Positions 7,374-15,818 are shown, counted from the first letter of the stretch. The stretch is 39,924 bases of DNA from Deltaproteobacteria bacterium (GCA_016218965.1 JACRCP010000390.1:1-39924), one strand, 5' to 3'. The notes: generated from the sequence alone by a model not told the origin. Translations and numbers: made by a program.

Positions 7374-8678
7374 CTACTCCGCCTGGAGTTCGACTTTTTT
7401 CACCCTCTCGACGTCGCGGACATAGAAGCGCGAGCCGAGGTAGAAGAAGACCGACGCCAGGATGCCGGTTGCGGGTACCATGAGCATCGCCTTCTCCAGT
7501 CCGGCGGCGCCGCCGCCGAATTTGTCGGTCAGGGCGCCCACTATCCACGGCGAGTACGCCCCGCCCAGAAGGTACATGCAAAAAACGCACATCCCCCATG
7601 CCATCGCGCGCATCCCCGGGTGCACCACGTCCTGCGTGACGGCCGTCGCGGGGGGCAGGTAGCACACGGTGAGAATCCCCCAGAGACAGAACAGGGCATA
7701 GCCCGCCCCCTGGCCGTGAAGTGCAAACCCTCCATACATCATCGCAGCAGCGAGTATCGACGTGACAGCACAGAAGACGAGCAAAGCGTCCTGTTTCGAC
7801 CGCTTCCACCGATTGGCGAGGAACCCGCCCAGCGGCGCGCCCAGAAGCGCAAGGACCAGTATCGTGCTCGCGAGCTTGGACCCTTCGGCCGCGTCCACGC
7901 CGCGCGTGTACTCGAAGTACGACGGGAGCTGGTAGAGCATCGCGTTCGAGATGAACACGTTCATGATGAAACCCGCGTACGTGAACACAAGCGTGGGGAT
8001 CCGGAAGAGCGTTCCGATGCTCGCGCCGATGCCGACCTTCGCGCCGGTGTCGGACCTGACGTCGACTGTGCGGTAGTCCCGGAGGAAGAACGCCAGAATG
8101 CCGAGGATGGTGCCCGGCACGGCGAAGACATAAAACGGGGTGCGCCAATCGCCCGTCTTGGTGGCCAGCACGCCTCCCAGCACCGTCCCGAGCGCCGCGC
8201 CGAGGGGGATGGACGCGTTAAAAATCCCCATCACACGCGCGCGGGCCTGCTCGGGGTACGCCGCCGAGAGCATGGCCGTCCCTCCCGAGGAGAAACCGGC
8301 CTCGCCCACCGCCACAGTCGCCCGGACGCCGAGCATCGATCCGAACGTGCGCATGAGCCCCGTCGCCGCGGTCGCGACGCTCCACGCGATTGTCATGAGC
8401 CCCAGCATCTTCCGCCGGCTCCACCGATCTATGAGAATGGCCGCGGGGAAGGCGAGTCCCGATATCAGGATGAGGAACGTTGTCTGGATGAACCCGTGCT
8501 GCGCCTCGGAAAGACCCAGGTCCTTCATCATCGCGACCTTGGTCGCCGCGAACACTTGGCGGTCCATGTAGTTGACCATGTAGAGCAGGAACACGGTGAC
8601 CAGCGTGAACGTCGCGCTCCTGCCGCCCACCGGGAACCCCGAGTCGGCACCGCCGCCGTTTGAACGGTCTTTCTCCAT
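7374..8678 (-). CDS. MFS transporter, Spinster-like
   Basis: A 434-residue inner-membrane transporter of the major facilitator superfamily with about 12 hydrophobic segments. The first is followed by MVNYMDRQVFA, the signature loop of the Spinster/hexuronate-like group. The loop after segment 2 has DRWSRRKML, matching the MFS motif A. The substrate cannot be predicted. GGAGG lies seven bases before the ATG. The 171 bases downstream, to the antitoxin gene, hold no feature that I can support. It is divergent from the FG-GAP gene, with a gap of 113 bases. Confidence 0.88.
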   Translation of the reverse strand: MEKDRSNGGGADSGFPVGGRSATFTLVTVFLLYMVNYMDRQVFAATKVAMMKDLGLSEAQHGFIQTTFLILISGLAFPAAILIDRWSRRKMLGLMTIAWSVATAATGLMRTFGSMLGVRATVAVGEAGFSSGGTAMLSAAYPEQARARVMGIFNASIPLGAALGTVLGGVLATKTGDWRTPFYVFAVPGTILGILAFFLRDYRTVDVRSDTGAKVGIGASIGTLFRIPTLVFTYAGFIMNVFISNAMLYQLPSYFEYTRGVDAAEGSKLASTILVLALLGAPLGGFLANRWKRSKQDALLVFCAVTSILAAAMMYGGFALHGQGAGYALFCLWGILTVCYLPPATAVTQDVVHPGMRAMAWGMCVFCMYLLGGAYSPWIVGALTDKFGGGAAGLEKAMLMVPATGILASVFFYLGSRFYVRDVERVKKVELQAE

Positions 8679-8791
8679 CGAATTCCTCCGTTTTCAAGTG
8701 CCCGGGGAAAGGAACGTGTACTGCAACGCTCGGACAATACCCGCACGTTTTGCCGGAGTCAAACTGCCCAATTCGGTGCTAGAATCAGCAC

Positions 8792-10465
8792 ATGTATTCC
8801 GCGTCTCTCCTGATGCTCACCGCCGTGCTTGGCGCGGAGCCTTTTTTTGCCGACGTGTCGGAGCACGTCGGGCTCTCGGGCGTCGCGGGACACTTCATCT
8901 CGGCCGCGGACTACAACAACGACGGGTACGTGGACCTTCTGGTCGACGGTCACCGGCTGTTTCGGAACCTCGGCCCCCCCGAGTACATGTTCCGCGATGC
9001 GGCGGACGAGGCGGGTCTCGAACCGCTTTCCTCGGAACACGAGATCGGCCACGCCGTCTTTGGCGACTTCGACAACGACGGCTGCCCGGACCTTTTTGCG
9101 ACCTCGGGCAAGTTTGACGAAAAAGGGGATCCGTGCGAGCCGATCCTCTGGCGCAACAAGTGCGACGGGACTTTTGAGGACGTGACCGAGCGCTCGAAGA
9201 TCGCAAACCCCTATCCCGCACAGGCGGCGGCGTGGGCCGACTACGACCGGGACGGCCTGCCAGACATCTACATCGCCAACTACGAGACTGCCGAGTCAAC
9301 CGACTACTTCCCGGATACCCTCTGGCGCAACAACGGCGACGGGACGTTTGCGGACGAGACCCTCGTCGCCGGCATCAACGACGACGTTCTCAAACATCCG
9401 GGACGCGGGGTCGCGTGGTGCGACTTTGACAACGATTTCTGGCCCGACGTGTATGTCGCGAACTACCGCCTGCGCCCGAACTACCTCTGGAGGAACGTCG
9501 GCGGGAGGTGGTTCTACGACGCGGCGCTCGTGCGCGGAGTGGCGGGCGTGGGGCGGAACGAGGACGGATCGGCGGGCGGCCCGCTCTTCGGCCATACGAT
9601 CGGCGCGGCCTGGGGCGACATCGACAACGACGGCAACTTCGATCTGTTTGTCGCCAACCTTGCGCACAAGGACGCCGAGCGCGGGCCGTACAACGACGAC
9701 TCGAAGCTCTACCTCAACTCGGGTCCCCCGCGGTACGAATTCAGGAACATCCGCGCGCAGGCGGGGATCCGGCTTCACGACTCACGACTCATGACGCACG
9801 ACCCGCCTTCGCTCTTCGAGCTACGGCGCGGCACGCCGGAACCGACGGCCGACAACCGACAACCGACAACCGCCTCAGTTCCACGCGATGAGCTTTTTGC
9901 CGGCGCGGCGTTTGCGGACTTCGACAACGACGGGGATCTCGATCTCTTTGTCCCGCAGATCTACGACCTTGCGCACGCGCAGGGCCGCCTGTACCGAAAC
10001 AAGGGGGACCTGACGTTTGAGGAGATTGCAGGCGAGGCGGGGGTGCGGCGGATCGACACATACGCCGCCGCGTGGGCCGATTTTGACAATGACGGCTGCC
10101 CCGACCTCGTGACCGCAGGGCGCGAAAAGACCGGCGCCCGCCCCTCGGTCAAAGTCTTCGCGAACACGTGCACGTGGGGAAATCACTTCGTCGGAGCAAA
10201 ACTCGTCGGCTCCAGAAGCAATCGCATGGCCATAGGCGCGGTGATGCGTGTTCACGCAGGAGGGAAGGTCCTCACCCGGCAGATCGAGGGCGGCTCAGGG
10301 AGCCACGGCCAGCAGAACTCGCCGGTTCTCCATTTTGGCTTGGGGAAAGACGCCAAAATCGATAAGGTCGAGATCACCTGGCCCTCGGGATGCGTCGAAA
10401 CCCGCGTCGGTGTGAAGATCGATGCGCTCACGACGTTTCTTGAACCCGATCCTTGCCCGCCTTGA
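8792..10465 (+). CDS. Secreted FG-GAP/VCBS repeat protein with C-terminal ASPIC/UnbV domain
   Basis: The 557-residue product has a short hydrophobic N-terminus (MYSASLLMLTAVLGA) and is then built of repeats with the calcium-binding core DxDNDGxxD (e.g. DFDNDGCPDLF, DIDNDGNFDLF, DFDNDGDLDLF), which fold as a beta-propeller. The C-terminal 90 residues match ASPIC/UnbV (NRMAIGAVMRV, GSGSHGQQNSPVLHFGLG, ITWPSG). This is the CRTAC1-like extracellular architecture; the ligand is unknown. An in-frame stretch between propeller blades (9775-9885) is low-complexity and looks inserted. TAGAAT ends six bases before the ATG and no ribosome binding site is visible. Confidence 0.88.
   Translation: MYSASLLMLTAVLGAEPFFADVSEHVGLSGVAGHFISAADYNNDGYVDLLVDGHRLFRNLGPPEYMFRDAADEAGLEPLSSEHEIGHAVFGDFDNDGCPDLFATSGKFDEKGDPCEPILWRNKCDGTFEDVTERSKIANPYPAQAAAWADYDRDGLPDIYIANYETAESTDYFPDTLWRNNGDGTFADETLVAGINDDVLKHPGRGVAWCDFDNDFWPDVYVANYRLRPNYLWRNVGGRWFYDAALVRGVAGVGRNEDGSAGGPLFGHTIGAAWGDIDNDGNFDLFVANLAHKDAERGPYNDDSKLYLNSGPPRYEFRNIRAQAGIRLHDSRLMTHDPPSLFELRRGTPEPTADNRQPTTASVPRDELFAGAAFADFDNDGDLDLFVPQIYDLAHAQGRLYRNKGDLTFEEIAGEAGVRRIDTYAAAWADFDNDGCPDLVTAGREKTGARPSVKVFANTCTWGNHFVGAKLVGSRSNRMAIGAVMRVHAGGKVLTRQIEGGSGSHGQQNSPVLHFGLGKDAKIDKVEITWPSGCVETRVGVKIDALTTFLEPDPCPP
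9775..9872. repeat. Two heptamer arrays inside the FG-GAP gene
   Basis: TCACGAC, TCACGAC, TCATGAC, GCACGAC occupy 9775-9802, and CCGACGG plus three copies of CCGACAA occupy 9842-9869. They are separated by 39 bases that are also unlike the propeller repeats. They encode SRLMTHD and TADNRQPTTA and keep the reading frame. Confidence 0.85.
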
Positions 10466-11234
10466 TGAGTCTCACACGGACCGTTCGCGGGTCCTTGACG
10501 TGAAACCGCTCCGCGGCCGAGCCGTCACGAACGGCTATTTCGACCCTGCCCGACGAACCCAGGAGCGCCATCGGTTTGCCCGGCACCCCGTCGGCATACG
10601 TCCGGCTCACACCTCGGATGCGTTTCCCGTGCACGAGCACCGCCCATCGTCCGCCGGCGACTAGCCCCGCTTCGACGTCCGTCACGAGGTTGCCGAAGCG
10701 GTCGGCGTAAAGGACGTGCGCATCGATCCGGCCTTCGGAGACGACGGGGGTCGGAAAGCGGAGTCCTTCGATTTGGCCCGCCGGCGGGCCGAGATCCTCC
10801 AGCCCGACCCCGAGCCACAAGTGCGCCGCCACGGGCGCAAAGACATCGCGGCCGTGGAACGTGGCGCAGACCCCCGGCCGGAAGTACCTTGGATTTTCGA
10901 GCACCGCCGACGCCGTGACGCCGCCCCGGGCGACCAGCGAGAATACGCCGTTGTCCGGGCCGACGAACCGGCGTCGGGCCGCTTCGATCGCGATACCTCG
11001 CCGTTTGGTCCCCACGCCGGGGTCCACGACGCAAACAAAGATCGATCCCTCGGGGAACGCCCCGACGGACTCCGAAAGGATGTGGGCCGCCTCGACGACG
11101 TTCTGGGGCGAGATCGAGTGCGTCAGGTCGGCGATCGGCGCCCCCGCGGCAATGCCCAGAATCACGCCGCGCATCTGCCCGGCGTAGTGGCTGTCGCCGA
11201 AGTCGGAAAGCAATACAATGGGCGCCTTATTCAC
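10428..11234 (-). CDS. SAM hydrolase of the DUF62 (chlorinase/fluorinase-like) family
   Basis: A 268-residue protein matching the S-adenosylmethionine hydrolase (hydroxide adenosyltransferase) family. It shows LLSDFGDSHYAGQMRG at the N-terminus, FVCVVDPGVGTKRRGI, FVGPDNGVFS and FHGRDVFAPVAAHL, the substrate-binding blocks of this family, with YADRFGNLVTD in the C-terminal barrel. Non-halogenating members split SAM into adenosine and methionine; the biological role is unsettled. The start is GTG 11234, preceded by a promoter six bases away and no ribosome binding site. Its 3' end overlaps the FG-GAP gene tail-to-tail by 38 bases. Confidence 0.9.
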   Translation of the reverse strand: MNKAPIVLLSDFGDSHYAGQMRGVILGIAAGAPIADLTHSISPQNVVEAAHILSESVGAFPEGSIFVCVVDPGVGTKRRGIAIEAARRRFVGPDNGVFSLVARGGVTASAVLENPRYFRPGVCATFHGRDVFAPVAAHLWLGVGLEDLGPPAGQIEGLRFPTPVVSEGRIDAHVLYADRFGNLVTDVEAGLVAGGRWAVLVHGKRIRGVSRTYADGVPGKPMALLGSSGRVEIAVRDGSAAERFHVKDPRTVRVRLIKAGKDRVQETS

Positions 11235-11240
11235 GCGCCC

Positions 11241-11269
11241 ACATTACAACTCATTGCGCTGGCGGGCAA
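11241..11269 (-). promoter_or_regulatory. Promoter for the SAM hydrolase gene, leaderless layout
   Basis: On the minus strand TTGCCC (11264-11269) and TAATGT (11241-11246) are 17 bases apart. The -10 box ends six bases before the GTG start at 11234, so transcription would begin at or next to the start codon. Confidence 0.5.
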
Positions 11270-11977
11270 CTACTCCTCGTCGTCGTAGTATCCGGCCTGC
11301 ACGAGGTCGAAGGGGACAGCCCCTCCCGAGATGGCATATGTGGCGCCCGCCGGATAGGCTGCGCCTCCCGGGAGCTGCGGCCGGTTCAGGCTCCCGCCGT
11401 GGACGAGGTAGATCCGCTTTCCGTTTCCAGGCCTGACGTACGGGTCAACGTGGCGCAGCCGCGGAGAATCGGACGCCGTGAAAACCGGCCGGCGGACATG
11501 GGGCCGCACCGCGGGGCGATCTGTGTATTGGAACAGCCCGGCGGCCCTAAGATTCGGCCGCAGTCGCGCAAAGGCCGCTGTTTCGACCCCGCGTGGCGAG
11601 ACCTTCGCAACACCGGGAGAAACGCCGTCGGCGGGCTGATTTTTGAGAAGCGAACCGCCGTGCTGTAACCCGAGCACGATGAGCAGTGCGGCCGCTGCGG
11701 CCACCGCGGCAAGGGGGACGCCCCAGCCGCCGCGGACGAACGGGAGAACAGTCGGGGGAGTTCGGAGCGCCGACTCGACCCGGCCGCGGAACCACTCCGG
11801 GGCCTTTTCTTGCGCCGCCCGCGCGCGGACCGTTTTTAGCACCGCCCTCTCGGTTTCGATGGTGCGTGTGCACGCCGCGCACGCCGAGATGTGCGCCATC
11901 ATCTCGCGGCGCTCGGCGTCTTCCATCTCACCGTCGAGGTAGATGTACACGAACTTCTGGACTTCTTCGCAAGTCAT
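11270..11977 (-). CDS. Anti-sigma factor with zf-HC2 domain
   Basis: A 235-residue predicted membrane protein. The N-terminus carries the zinc-binding anti-sigma motif HISACAAC (His-x3-Cys-x2-Cys at about residues 29-36) that clamps an ECF sigma factor. One membrane segment follows at about 84-103 (VPLAAVAAAAALLIVLGL), and the rest (Pro/Arg/Gly-rich, ending YYDDEE) would be outside the cytoplasm. The ATG at 11977 overlaps the sigma factor stop (ATGA), so the pair is translationally coupled and this protein very likely controls its neighbour. Confidence 0.85.
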   Translation of the reverse strand: MTCEEVQKFVYIYLDGEMEDAERREMMAHISACAACTRTIETERAVLKTVRARAAQEKAPEWFRGRVESALRTPPTVLPFVRGGWGVPLAAVAAAAALLIVLGLQHGGSLLKNQPADGVSPGVAKVSPRGVETAAFARLRPNLRAAGLFQYTDRPAVRPHVRRPVFTASDSPRLRHVDPYVRPGNGKRIYLVHGGSLNRPQLPGGAAYPAGATYAISGGAVPFDLVQAGYYDDEE

Positions 11978-12600
11978 GGCTTTGGGCCCTCGCCCGAGGC
12001 CCTGCGGCGGTGCTCCGCAAGGTCGGCGACCTTTCCTTCATCGACGATACCCCGCTCGAGTGCGAGGTGCACCAGCCTCTTTTTGAGCGCCTGCCGCGCC
12101 CGGAACAACCGGGACATCACGGTCCCGGCGGGAATGTCGAGCACGTCGGCGATCTCGCGGTACGAAAAGTCCTGGAGGTCGGCCATCACGACGACCGAGC
12201 GGAAGTCCACCGGCAGGTCGTCGAGCGCCGTTTTCACGTCGTCCGAGACGATGTTGTCGAGAAGGAAACTCTCGGGATCGCGCTGTTCCGGGATGTTCAC
12301 GTCGGCGTCGTGAAGAGTGTTGCCCGGCTCGAACCCGCGCAGTTCCATGACCTCGCGTTCGTGCTCCCTCTTTGCGTAGCCTGTGTAGAACAGGTTCATC
12401 ATGATCTTGAACATCCACGCCTTGGCGTTGGTCCCCGGCTCGTACCCTTCCCAGAACCTGATAGCCTTCACGTAGGCATCCTGCACCAGGTCGCGGGCGA
12501 GCTGCTCGCTGCGAGTGAGGCGCAGGGCCGTGTTGTAAAGCGCGTCCATGTGCGCAAGCACTTCTTTCTCGAAGGCCGCCCTGTCCTTCCGTCTTCCCAT
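11974..12600 (-). CDS. ECF-type RNA polymerase sigma factor
   Basis: A 208-residue sigma factor with region 2 (LRLTRSEQLARDLVQDAYVKAIRFWEGYEPGTNAKAWMFKI) and region 4 (VVMADLQDFSYREIADVLDIPAGTVMSRLFRARQAL), the normal ECF layout without regions 1 and 3. The start at ATG 12600 gives family-like sequence at once. GGAGGG lies 15 bases upstream, farther than usual, and GTG 12630 is an alternative. It is followed by its anti-sigma factor and is divergent from a Cys-rich lipoprotein gene, a possible target. Confidence 0.92.
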   Translation of the reverse strand: MGRRKDRAAFEKEVLAHMDALYNTALRLTRSEQLARDLVQDAYVKAIRFWEGYEPGTNAKAWMFKIMMNLFYTGYAKREHEREVMELRGFEPGNTLHDADVNIPEQRDPESFLLDNIVSDDVKTALDDLPVDFRSVVVMADLQDFSYREIADVLDIPAGTVMSRLFRARQALKKRLVHLALERGIVDEGKVADLAEHRRRASGEGPKP

Positions 12601-12633
12601 CTGCCCGGGTAGTCTCCCTCCTGACAGCACTAA

Positions 12634-12679
12634 AACCCCCGCCGACCGGGGGTTATTCCAATTTGGCCCCCGAATAACC
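12634..12679. promoter_or_regulatory. Overlapping inverted repeats between sigma factor and lipoprotein genes
   Basis: AACCCCC/GGGGGTT (12634-12640 and 12648-12654, 7-base loop) overlaps GGTTATTC/GAATAACC (12651-12658 and 12672-12679, 13-base spacer). On the minus strand the second repeat contains TGGAATAAC, which resembles the GGAAT(A)AC -35 element of many ECF promoters. It could serve autoregulation of the sigma factor. The target and the binding protein are inferred. Confidence 0.45.
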
Positions 12680-12685
12680 TATAAT
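12656..12685 (+). promoter_or_regulatory. Promoter for the Cys-rich lipoprotein gene
   Basis: A perfect TATAAT lies at 12680-12685, with only a weak -35 (TTCCAA, 12656-12661, 18-base spacer). The -10 box ends eight bases before GTG 12694. The -35 region falls inside the GGTTATTC/GAATAACC repeat, so a bound protein would block it. Confidence 0.5.
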
Positions 12686-12693
12686 AGCCCCGG

Positions 12694-14163
12694 GTGGAGT
12701 GCAAAGTGGCCAAACGCGGAACTGTCGGGCAACTGCTGTTTCTATGCCTTCTCGGCTGTTCTTTCAGCCCGGACACGTCTGGGAGCGCGGTGGACTGCAC
12801 GGGGGGAAAACCCTGTCCCGAAGGGTGGTACTGCCCGGCGGGCGAGGGGAAGAAGACTTGCATCCAGGGCACGCCGGGCGGGGAGGACGGGGCAACGAAG
12901 GACGAGGGGACGAGGGACGAAGGGACGATGGACGCGGGTTGGGATCCTGCCGACACCTTGTCCGATGTGTCCGATCCGTCCGATCGGTCCGAACCTTTGG
13001 ATGGAGAGCCGGGCGACGCCGGCGTGCCGGATTCCGGCGGCGGGGAGGACGCCGGTGTCGCGGGCGACGGGGGGTGCAACGGGTGCATGGACCCGCCGGA
13101 GTCCTCGTGCCTGGACACCCGGACGCTCAAGACGTACGACACACCGGGCACCTGCGCGGGTGACGTTTGTTCATACACGTCATCAACGAAGGAATGCTAC
13201 TACGGCTGTTCGAACGGGAAGTGCATAGAGTGCACGCCGGACTGCGCGGGGAAGGAGTGCGGGGACGACGGCTGCGGGGAGCCGTGCGGGGTGTGCGACA
13301 AGGCCCCCGCGGACTACTGTGTTGGCGCGAACACGGTGAGGGACTACGATCTGAGCGGGATTTGTCCGTCGAACAAGTGCGAATACCGTTACACGGACAG
13401 GAATTGCCAGTACGGGTGCCAAAACGGTGCGTGCAAGGGATGCCAGCCGGACTGCGGGGGGAAGGAGTGCGGGGACGACGGCTGCGGCGGGTCATGCGGA
13501 ACTTGCAACGATCCGCCGCCGGACTACTGCCAAAACGCGACTACGCTCCGCAAGTACAACACCTCCGGGACGTGCGGCGGCACGGCGTGCAATTACCCGT
13601 ACACCGACCAGAACTGTCAGTGGGGCTGCGCCAACGGCAAGTGCAATCCATGTCCCCCCAACTGCGCCGGCAAGGAGTGCGGGGACAACGGCTGCGGCGG
13701 GTCGTGCGGCAACTGCCAGTCCAACTACTCGTGCTCGGGGAACACCTGCGTTTGGGGCGGCCAAACGTTCGAGGCCGAGGGCGGCGGCATGGGACACAAC
13801 ATAGGGCGGCGCGACGGCGACGGCTGGTCGGCGAACACCAACGACGACGCAAAGGGCTATCTGCTCTTTGGCCCGTACACGACTGACGTCCCCGCGGGCG
13901 CGCGGACGGCGACCTGGCGCATGATGGTGGACAACAACACCGCCGACACCCTGGTGGTCGTGCGCCTCGAGGTCAACGACCACACCGCCGGCGACGACCT
14001 AATCGCCTCGCGCGATGTCCGCCGGAACCAGTTCAGCAACGCCTTCCAGTACCAGGACTTTGACCTATCGTTTTCGGCCCCTGGCGCCGGCCACCAGCTC
14101 GAGTTCCGCGTCTACTGGAACGACTACGCGTACATCAAGGTCGACAAGGTGACGGTGCGCTGA
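12694..14163 (+). CDS. Cys-rich repeat lipoprotein with C-terminal beta-sandwich-like domain
   Basis: A predicted surface lipoprotein of 489 aa. The signal peptide ends in lipobox LLGC (Cys about residue 22). A low-complexity linker of Asp/Gly/Thr/Ser repeats (about 60-130) follows. Then come three copies of a Cys-rich module, each ending CxGKECGDxGCGxxCGxC and separated by Y-x-TSGTC-like segments (about 130-350). The last 130 residues (from FEAEGGGMGHNIGRRDGDGW) look like a carbohydrate-binding-type beta-sandwich. This style is common in myxobacteria-like genomes; the function is unknown. GTG 12706, with GGAG six bases upstream, is an alternative start and does not change the lipobox. Confidence 0.78.
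   Translation: MECKVAKRGTVGQLLFLCLLGCSFSPDTSGSAVDCTGGKPCPEGWYCPAGEGKKTCIQGTPGGEDGATKDEGTRDEGTMDAGWDPADTLSDVSDPSDRSEPLDGEPGDAGVPDSGGGEDAGVAGDGGCNGCMDPPESSCLDTRTLKTYDTPGTCAGDVCSYTSSTKECYYGCSNGKCIECTPDCAGKECGDDGCGEPCGVCDKAPADYCVGANTVRDYDLSGICPSNKCEYRYTDRNCQYGCQNGACKGCQPDCGGKECGDDGCGGSCGTCNDPPPDYCQNATTLRKYNTSGTCGGTACNYPYTDQNCQWGCANGKCNPCPPNCAGKECGDNGCGGSCGNCQSNYSCSGNTCVWGGQTFEAEGGGMGHNIGRRDGDGWSANTNDDAKGYLLFGPYTTDVPAGARTATWRMMVDNNTADTLVVVRLEVNDHTAGDDLIASRDVRRNQFSNAFQYQDFDLSFSAPGAGHQLEFRVYWNDYAYIKVDKVTVR
12895..12992. repeat. 15-base and 9-base tandem repeats coding the lipoprotein linker
   Basis: Three 15-base units (12895-12909, 12910-12924, 12925-12939; ACGARGGACGARGGG-like) encode TKDEG, TRDEG, TMDAG. 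After a short gap, GTCCGA recurs every nine bases at 12960, 12969, 12978 and 12987, encoding SDV/SDP/SDR. Both unit lengths are multiples of three, so copy-number change would preserve the frame. Confidence 0.85.
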
Positions 14164-14169
14164 CGCGCA

Positions 14170-14198
14170 TTGATTTTGCGCGCCCCGGATGATACGTT
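14170..14198 (+). promoter_or_regulatory. Possible promoter upstream of glyQ
   Basis: TTGATT (14170-14175) and TACGTT (14193-14198) are 17 bases apart and lie about 55 bases before the glyQ start. The -10 match is moderate. Confidence 0.35.
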
Positions 14199-14251
14199 CG
14201 GCGCCGCCGCGCGGCCGGGAGGGTGTGGTTTTCCCCGTTTTGGAGGCCCCT

Positions 14252-15139
14252 TTGAAGAACGATGCGCCGGATTTTCAGACGCTCATCCTGACCCTGCAAA
14301 AGTTCTGGGCCGGGCACGGGTGCCTGCTCCTCCAGCCGTACGACATCGAGGTCGGCGCAGGGACGTTCCACCCCGGGACGTTCCTTTCGGCGCTCGGCCC
14401 CGAACCTTGGAACGCGGCGTACGTCCAGCCTTCCCGCCGGCCGACCGACGGCCGCTACGGCGACAACCCCAACAGGCTGCAAAAGTACTACCAGTACCAG
14501 GTCGTCATGAAGCCGTCGCCCGACGACATCCAGGACCTCTACCTCGACTCGCTCCGCGCCATCGGAATCGACACGGCCGCGCACGACATCAGGTTCGTCG
14601 AGGACGACTGGGAGTCGCCGACGCTCGGCGCGTGGGGCCTCGGGTGGGAGGTCTGGGTCGACGGGATGGAAATCACCCAGTTCACGTACTTCCAGCAGTG
14701 CGGGGGGATCGACATCAAGCCTGTAACCGTCGAGATCACCTACGGTCTCGAGCGCATCTGCATGTACCTGCAGGACGTCGATTCGGTGTACGGCCTTCGC
14801 TGGGGCGCGGGGGTCTCGTACGGCCAGGTCCACCACCGCGACGAGGTCGAGTTCTCGCGCCACAACTTTGAGCTTGCCGACGTGCCGTCCCTCTTCAAGC
14901 ACTTTGATGACCACGAGGCCGAGTGCAACCGGCTTGCCGACGCAGGGGCGGTGTTGCCTGCGTACGACTACTGCATGAAGGCGTCGCACACGTTCAACCT
15001 GCTCGACGCCCGCAGGGCCATCTCGGTCACCGAGCGCGCCCGCTTCATCGGCCGCGTGCGCGCTCTGGCAAAACGCTGCGCCGAGGGCTATGTGGCGCTC
15101 CGGAAGGAGCTTGGGTATCCGCTGCTGCGAAAGGCGTGA
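14252..15139 (+). CDS. glyQ: Glycine-tRNA ligase alpha subunit
   Basis: The alpha subunit of the heterotetrameric glycyl-tRNA synthetase carries the class II catalytic core that activates glycine. The 295-residue product matches GlyQ throughout: [72 protein letters not shown] and [17 protein letters not shown] 14252 is chosen because GGAGG is five bases upstream and homologous sequence starts there; the frame is open further upstream. The partner glyS normally follows directly but here begins 3.75 kb away, after an insertion. Confidence 0.96.
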   Translation: MKNDAPDFQTLILTLQKFWAGHGCLLLQPYDIEVGAGTFHPGTFLSALGPEPWNAAYVQPSRRPTDGRYGDNPNRLQKYYQYQVVMKPSPDDIQDLYLDSLRAIGIDTAAHDIRFVEDDWESPTLGAWGLGWEVWVDGMEITQFTYFQQCGGIDIKPVTVEITYGLERICMYLQDVDSVYGLRWGAGVSYGQVHHRDEVEFSRHNFELADVPSLFKHFDDHEAECNRLADAGAVLPAYDYCMKASHTFNLLDARRAISVTERARFIGRVRALAKRCAEGYVALRKELGYPLLRKA

Positions 15140-15165
15140 GGCCGGAGGCGGGAGGCATGTAGGGG
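15138..15165. repeat. GAGGCNN heptamer array at the glyQ stop
   Basis: GAGGCCG, GAGGCGG and GAGGCAT (15138-15158), then a degenerate GTAGGGG. The glyQ TGA sits on the first base of the array. It marks the left boundary of the insertion between glyQ and glyS and matches, in reverse complement, the GCCTC array at 35659. Confidence 0.7.
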
Positions 15166-15209
15166 CGCCGGAAGCGGAGCGGAGCGCGCCCGAAAGGAAG
15201 CATGCAGGG

Positions 15210-15506
15210 ATGTATTCAACGGTTCTCGAAAAGCTGCGCGAGGCCATCAGGACAGGCGCGTACGACCTGACGCATCACGCCGTCGAGGAAATGGCTGAAG
15301 ACGACCTGGGGATCGCCGACATTGAATGTGCGGTGGTGGGTGGTACAATCGTCCGCAAGGAGTTTGACGACCTTCGCGGTCCCAAGTATGTTGTGACGGG
15401 TGTGGCTGTTGATGGTGTGACCAAGGTCGGTGTCGTGTGTCGTTTCAAGGAGACGGGAACCATGCTGATAATCACTGTTTACGAGATCTCCGAGACGGAG
15501 AGGTGA
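15210..15506 (+). CDS. DUF4258 family protein, probable toxin
   Basis: A 98-residue protein whose LTHHAVEEMAEDDLGIADIECAV and CRFKETGTMLIITVYEI segments match the DUF4258 family. Members of this family pair with MqsA/YgiT-type antitoxins and are thought to act as RelE-like RNases. The start at ATG 15210 is set by where family-like sequence (MYSTVLEKLREAI) begins, with GGAAG upstream. The next gene starts three bases after its stop, so the two are coupled. The activity is inferred from the family, not shown here. Confidence 0.8.
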   Translation: MYSTVLEKLREAIRTGAYDLTHHAVEEMAEDDLGIADIECAVVGGTIVRKEFDDLRGPKYVVTGVAVDGVTKVGVVCRFKETGTMLIITVYEISETER

Positions 15507-15509
15507 GCC

Positions 15510-15746
15510 ATGTACGGGTACAAATGCGAGTACTGTGAAGGAACCGTCAAGGAGCACGTGGTGGCCAAGGAGGCGTTCAAGCACCGGAAGGGCTTCGTCA
15601 TACTCGAGGACGTCCCCGTCGGTGTCTGCGGCAAGTGCGGCTACCGCTATTATCACGCGTCCATCCTGAAGGCCGTTGATGAGGTGGCCGAGGGAAGGCG
15701 TTCATCCGAGCGGTTCGAGTCGATTCCCGTTGCCCACGTCGGATGA
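15510..15746 (+). CDS. YgiT-type zinc-finger protein, probable antitoxin
   Basis: A 78-residue protein with a zinc finger of the YgiT/MqsA N-terminal type: CEYC near residues 6-9 and CGKCGYRYY near 40-43. The sequence between has the usual VPVGVC step. In such pairs the zinc domain binds the toxin. The helix-turn-helix half of full MqsA is absent, so DNA binding by this protein is doubtful. GAGAGG lies just before the ATG and only three bases separate it from the DUF4258 gene. Confidence 0.82.
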   Translation: MYGYKCEYCEGTVKEHVVAKEAFKHRKGFVILEDVPVGVCGKCGYRYYHASILKAVDEVAEGRRSSERFESIPVAHVG

Positions 15747-15818
15747 ACATTCGAGCGGTTCGTTCTTCATATCGTGATCGCGTTGGCAAAGCGCTGAATG
15801 CAAGGGTAGACACGCTTG

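Noticed and set aside
12631..12654. Rho-independent terminator
   Set aside because: The hairpin is real, but it lies between divergent promoters and neither side has a T run long enough. It fits a leader or operator better.
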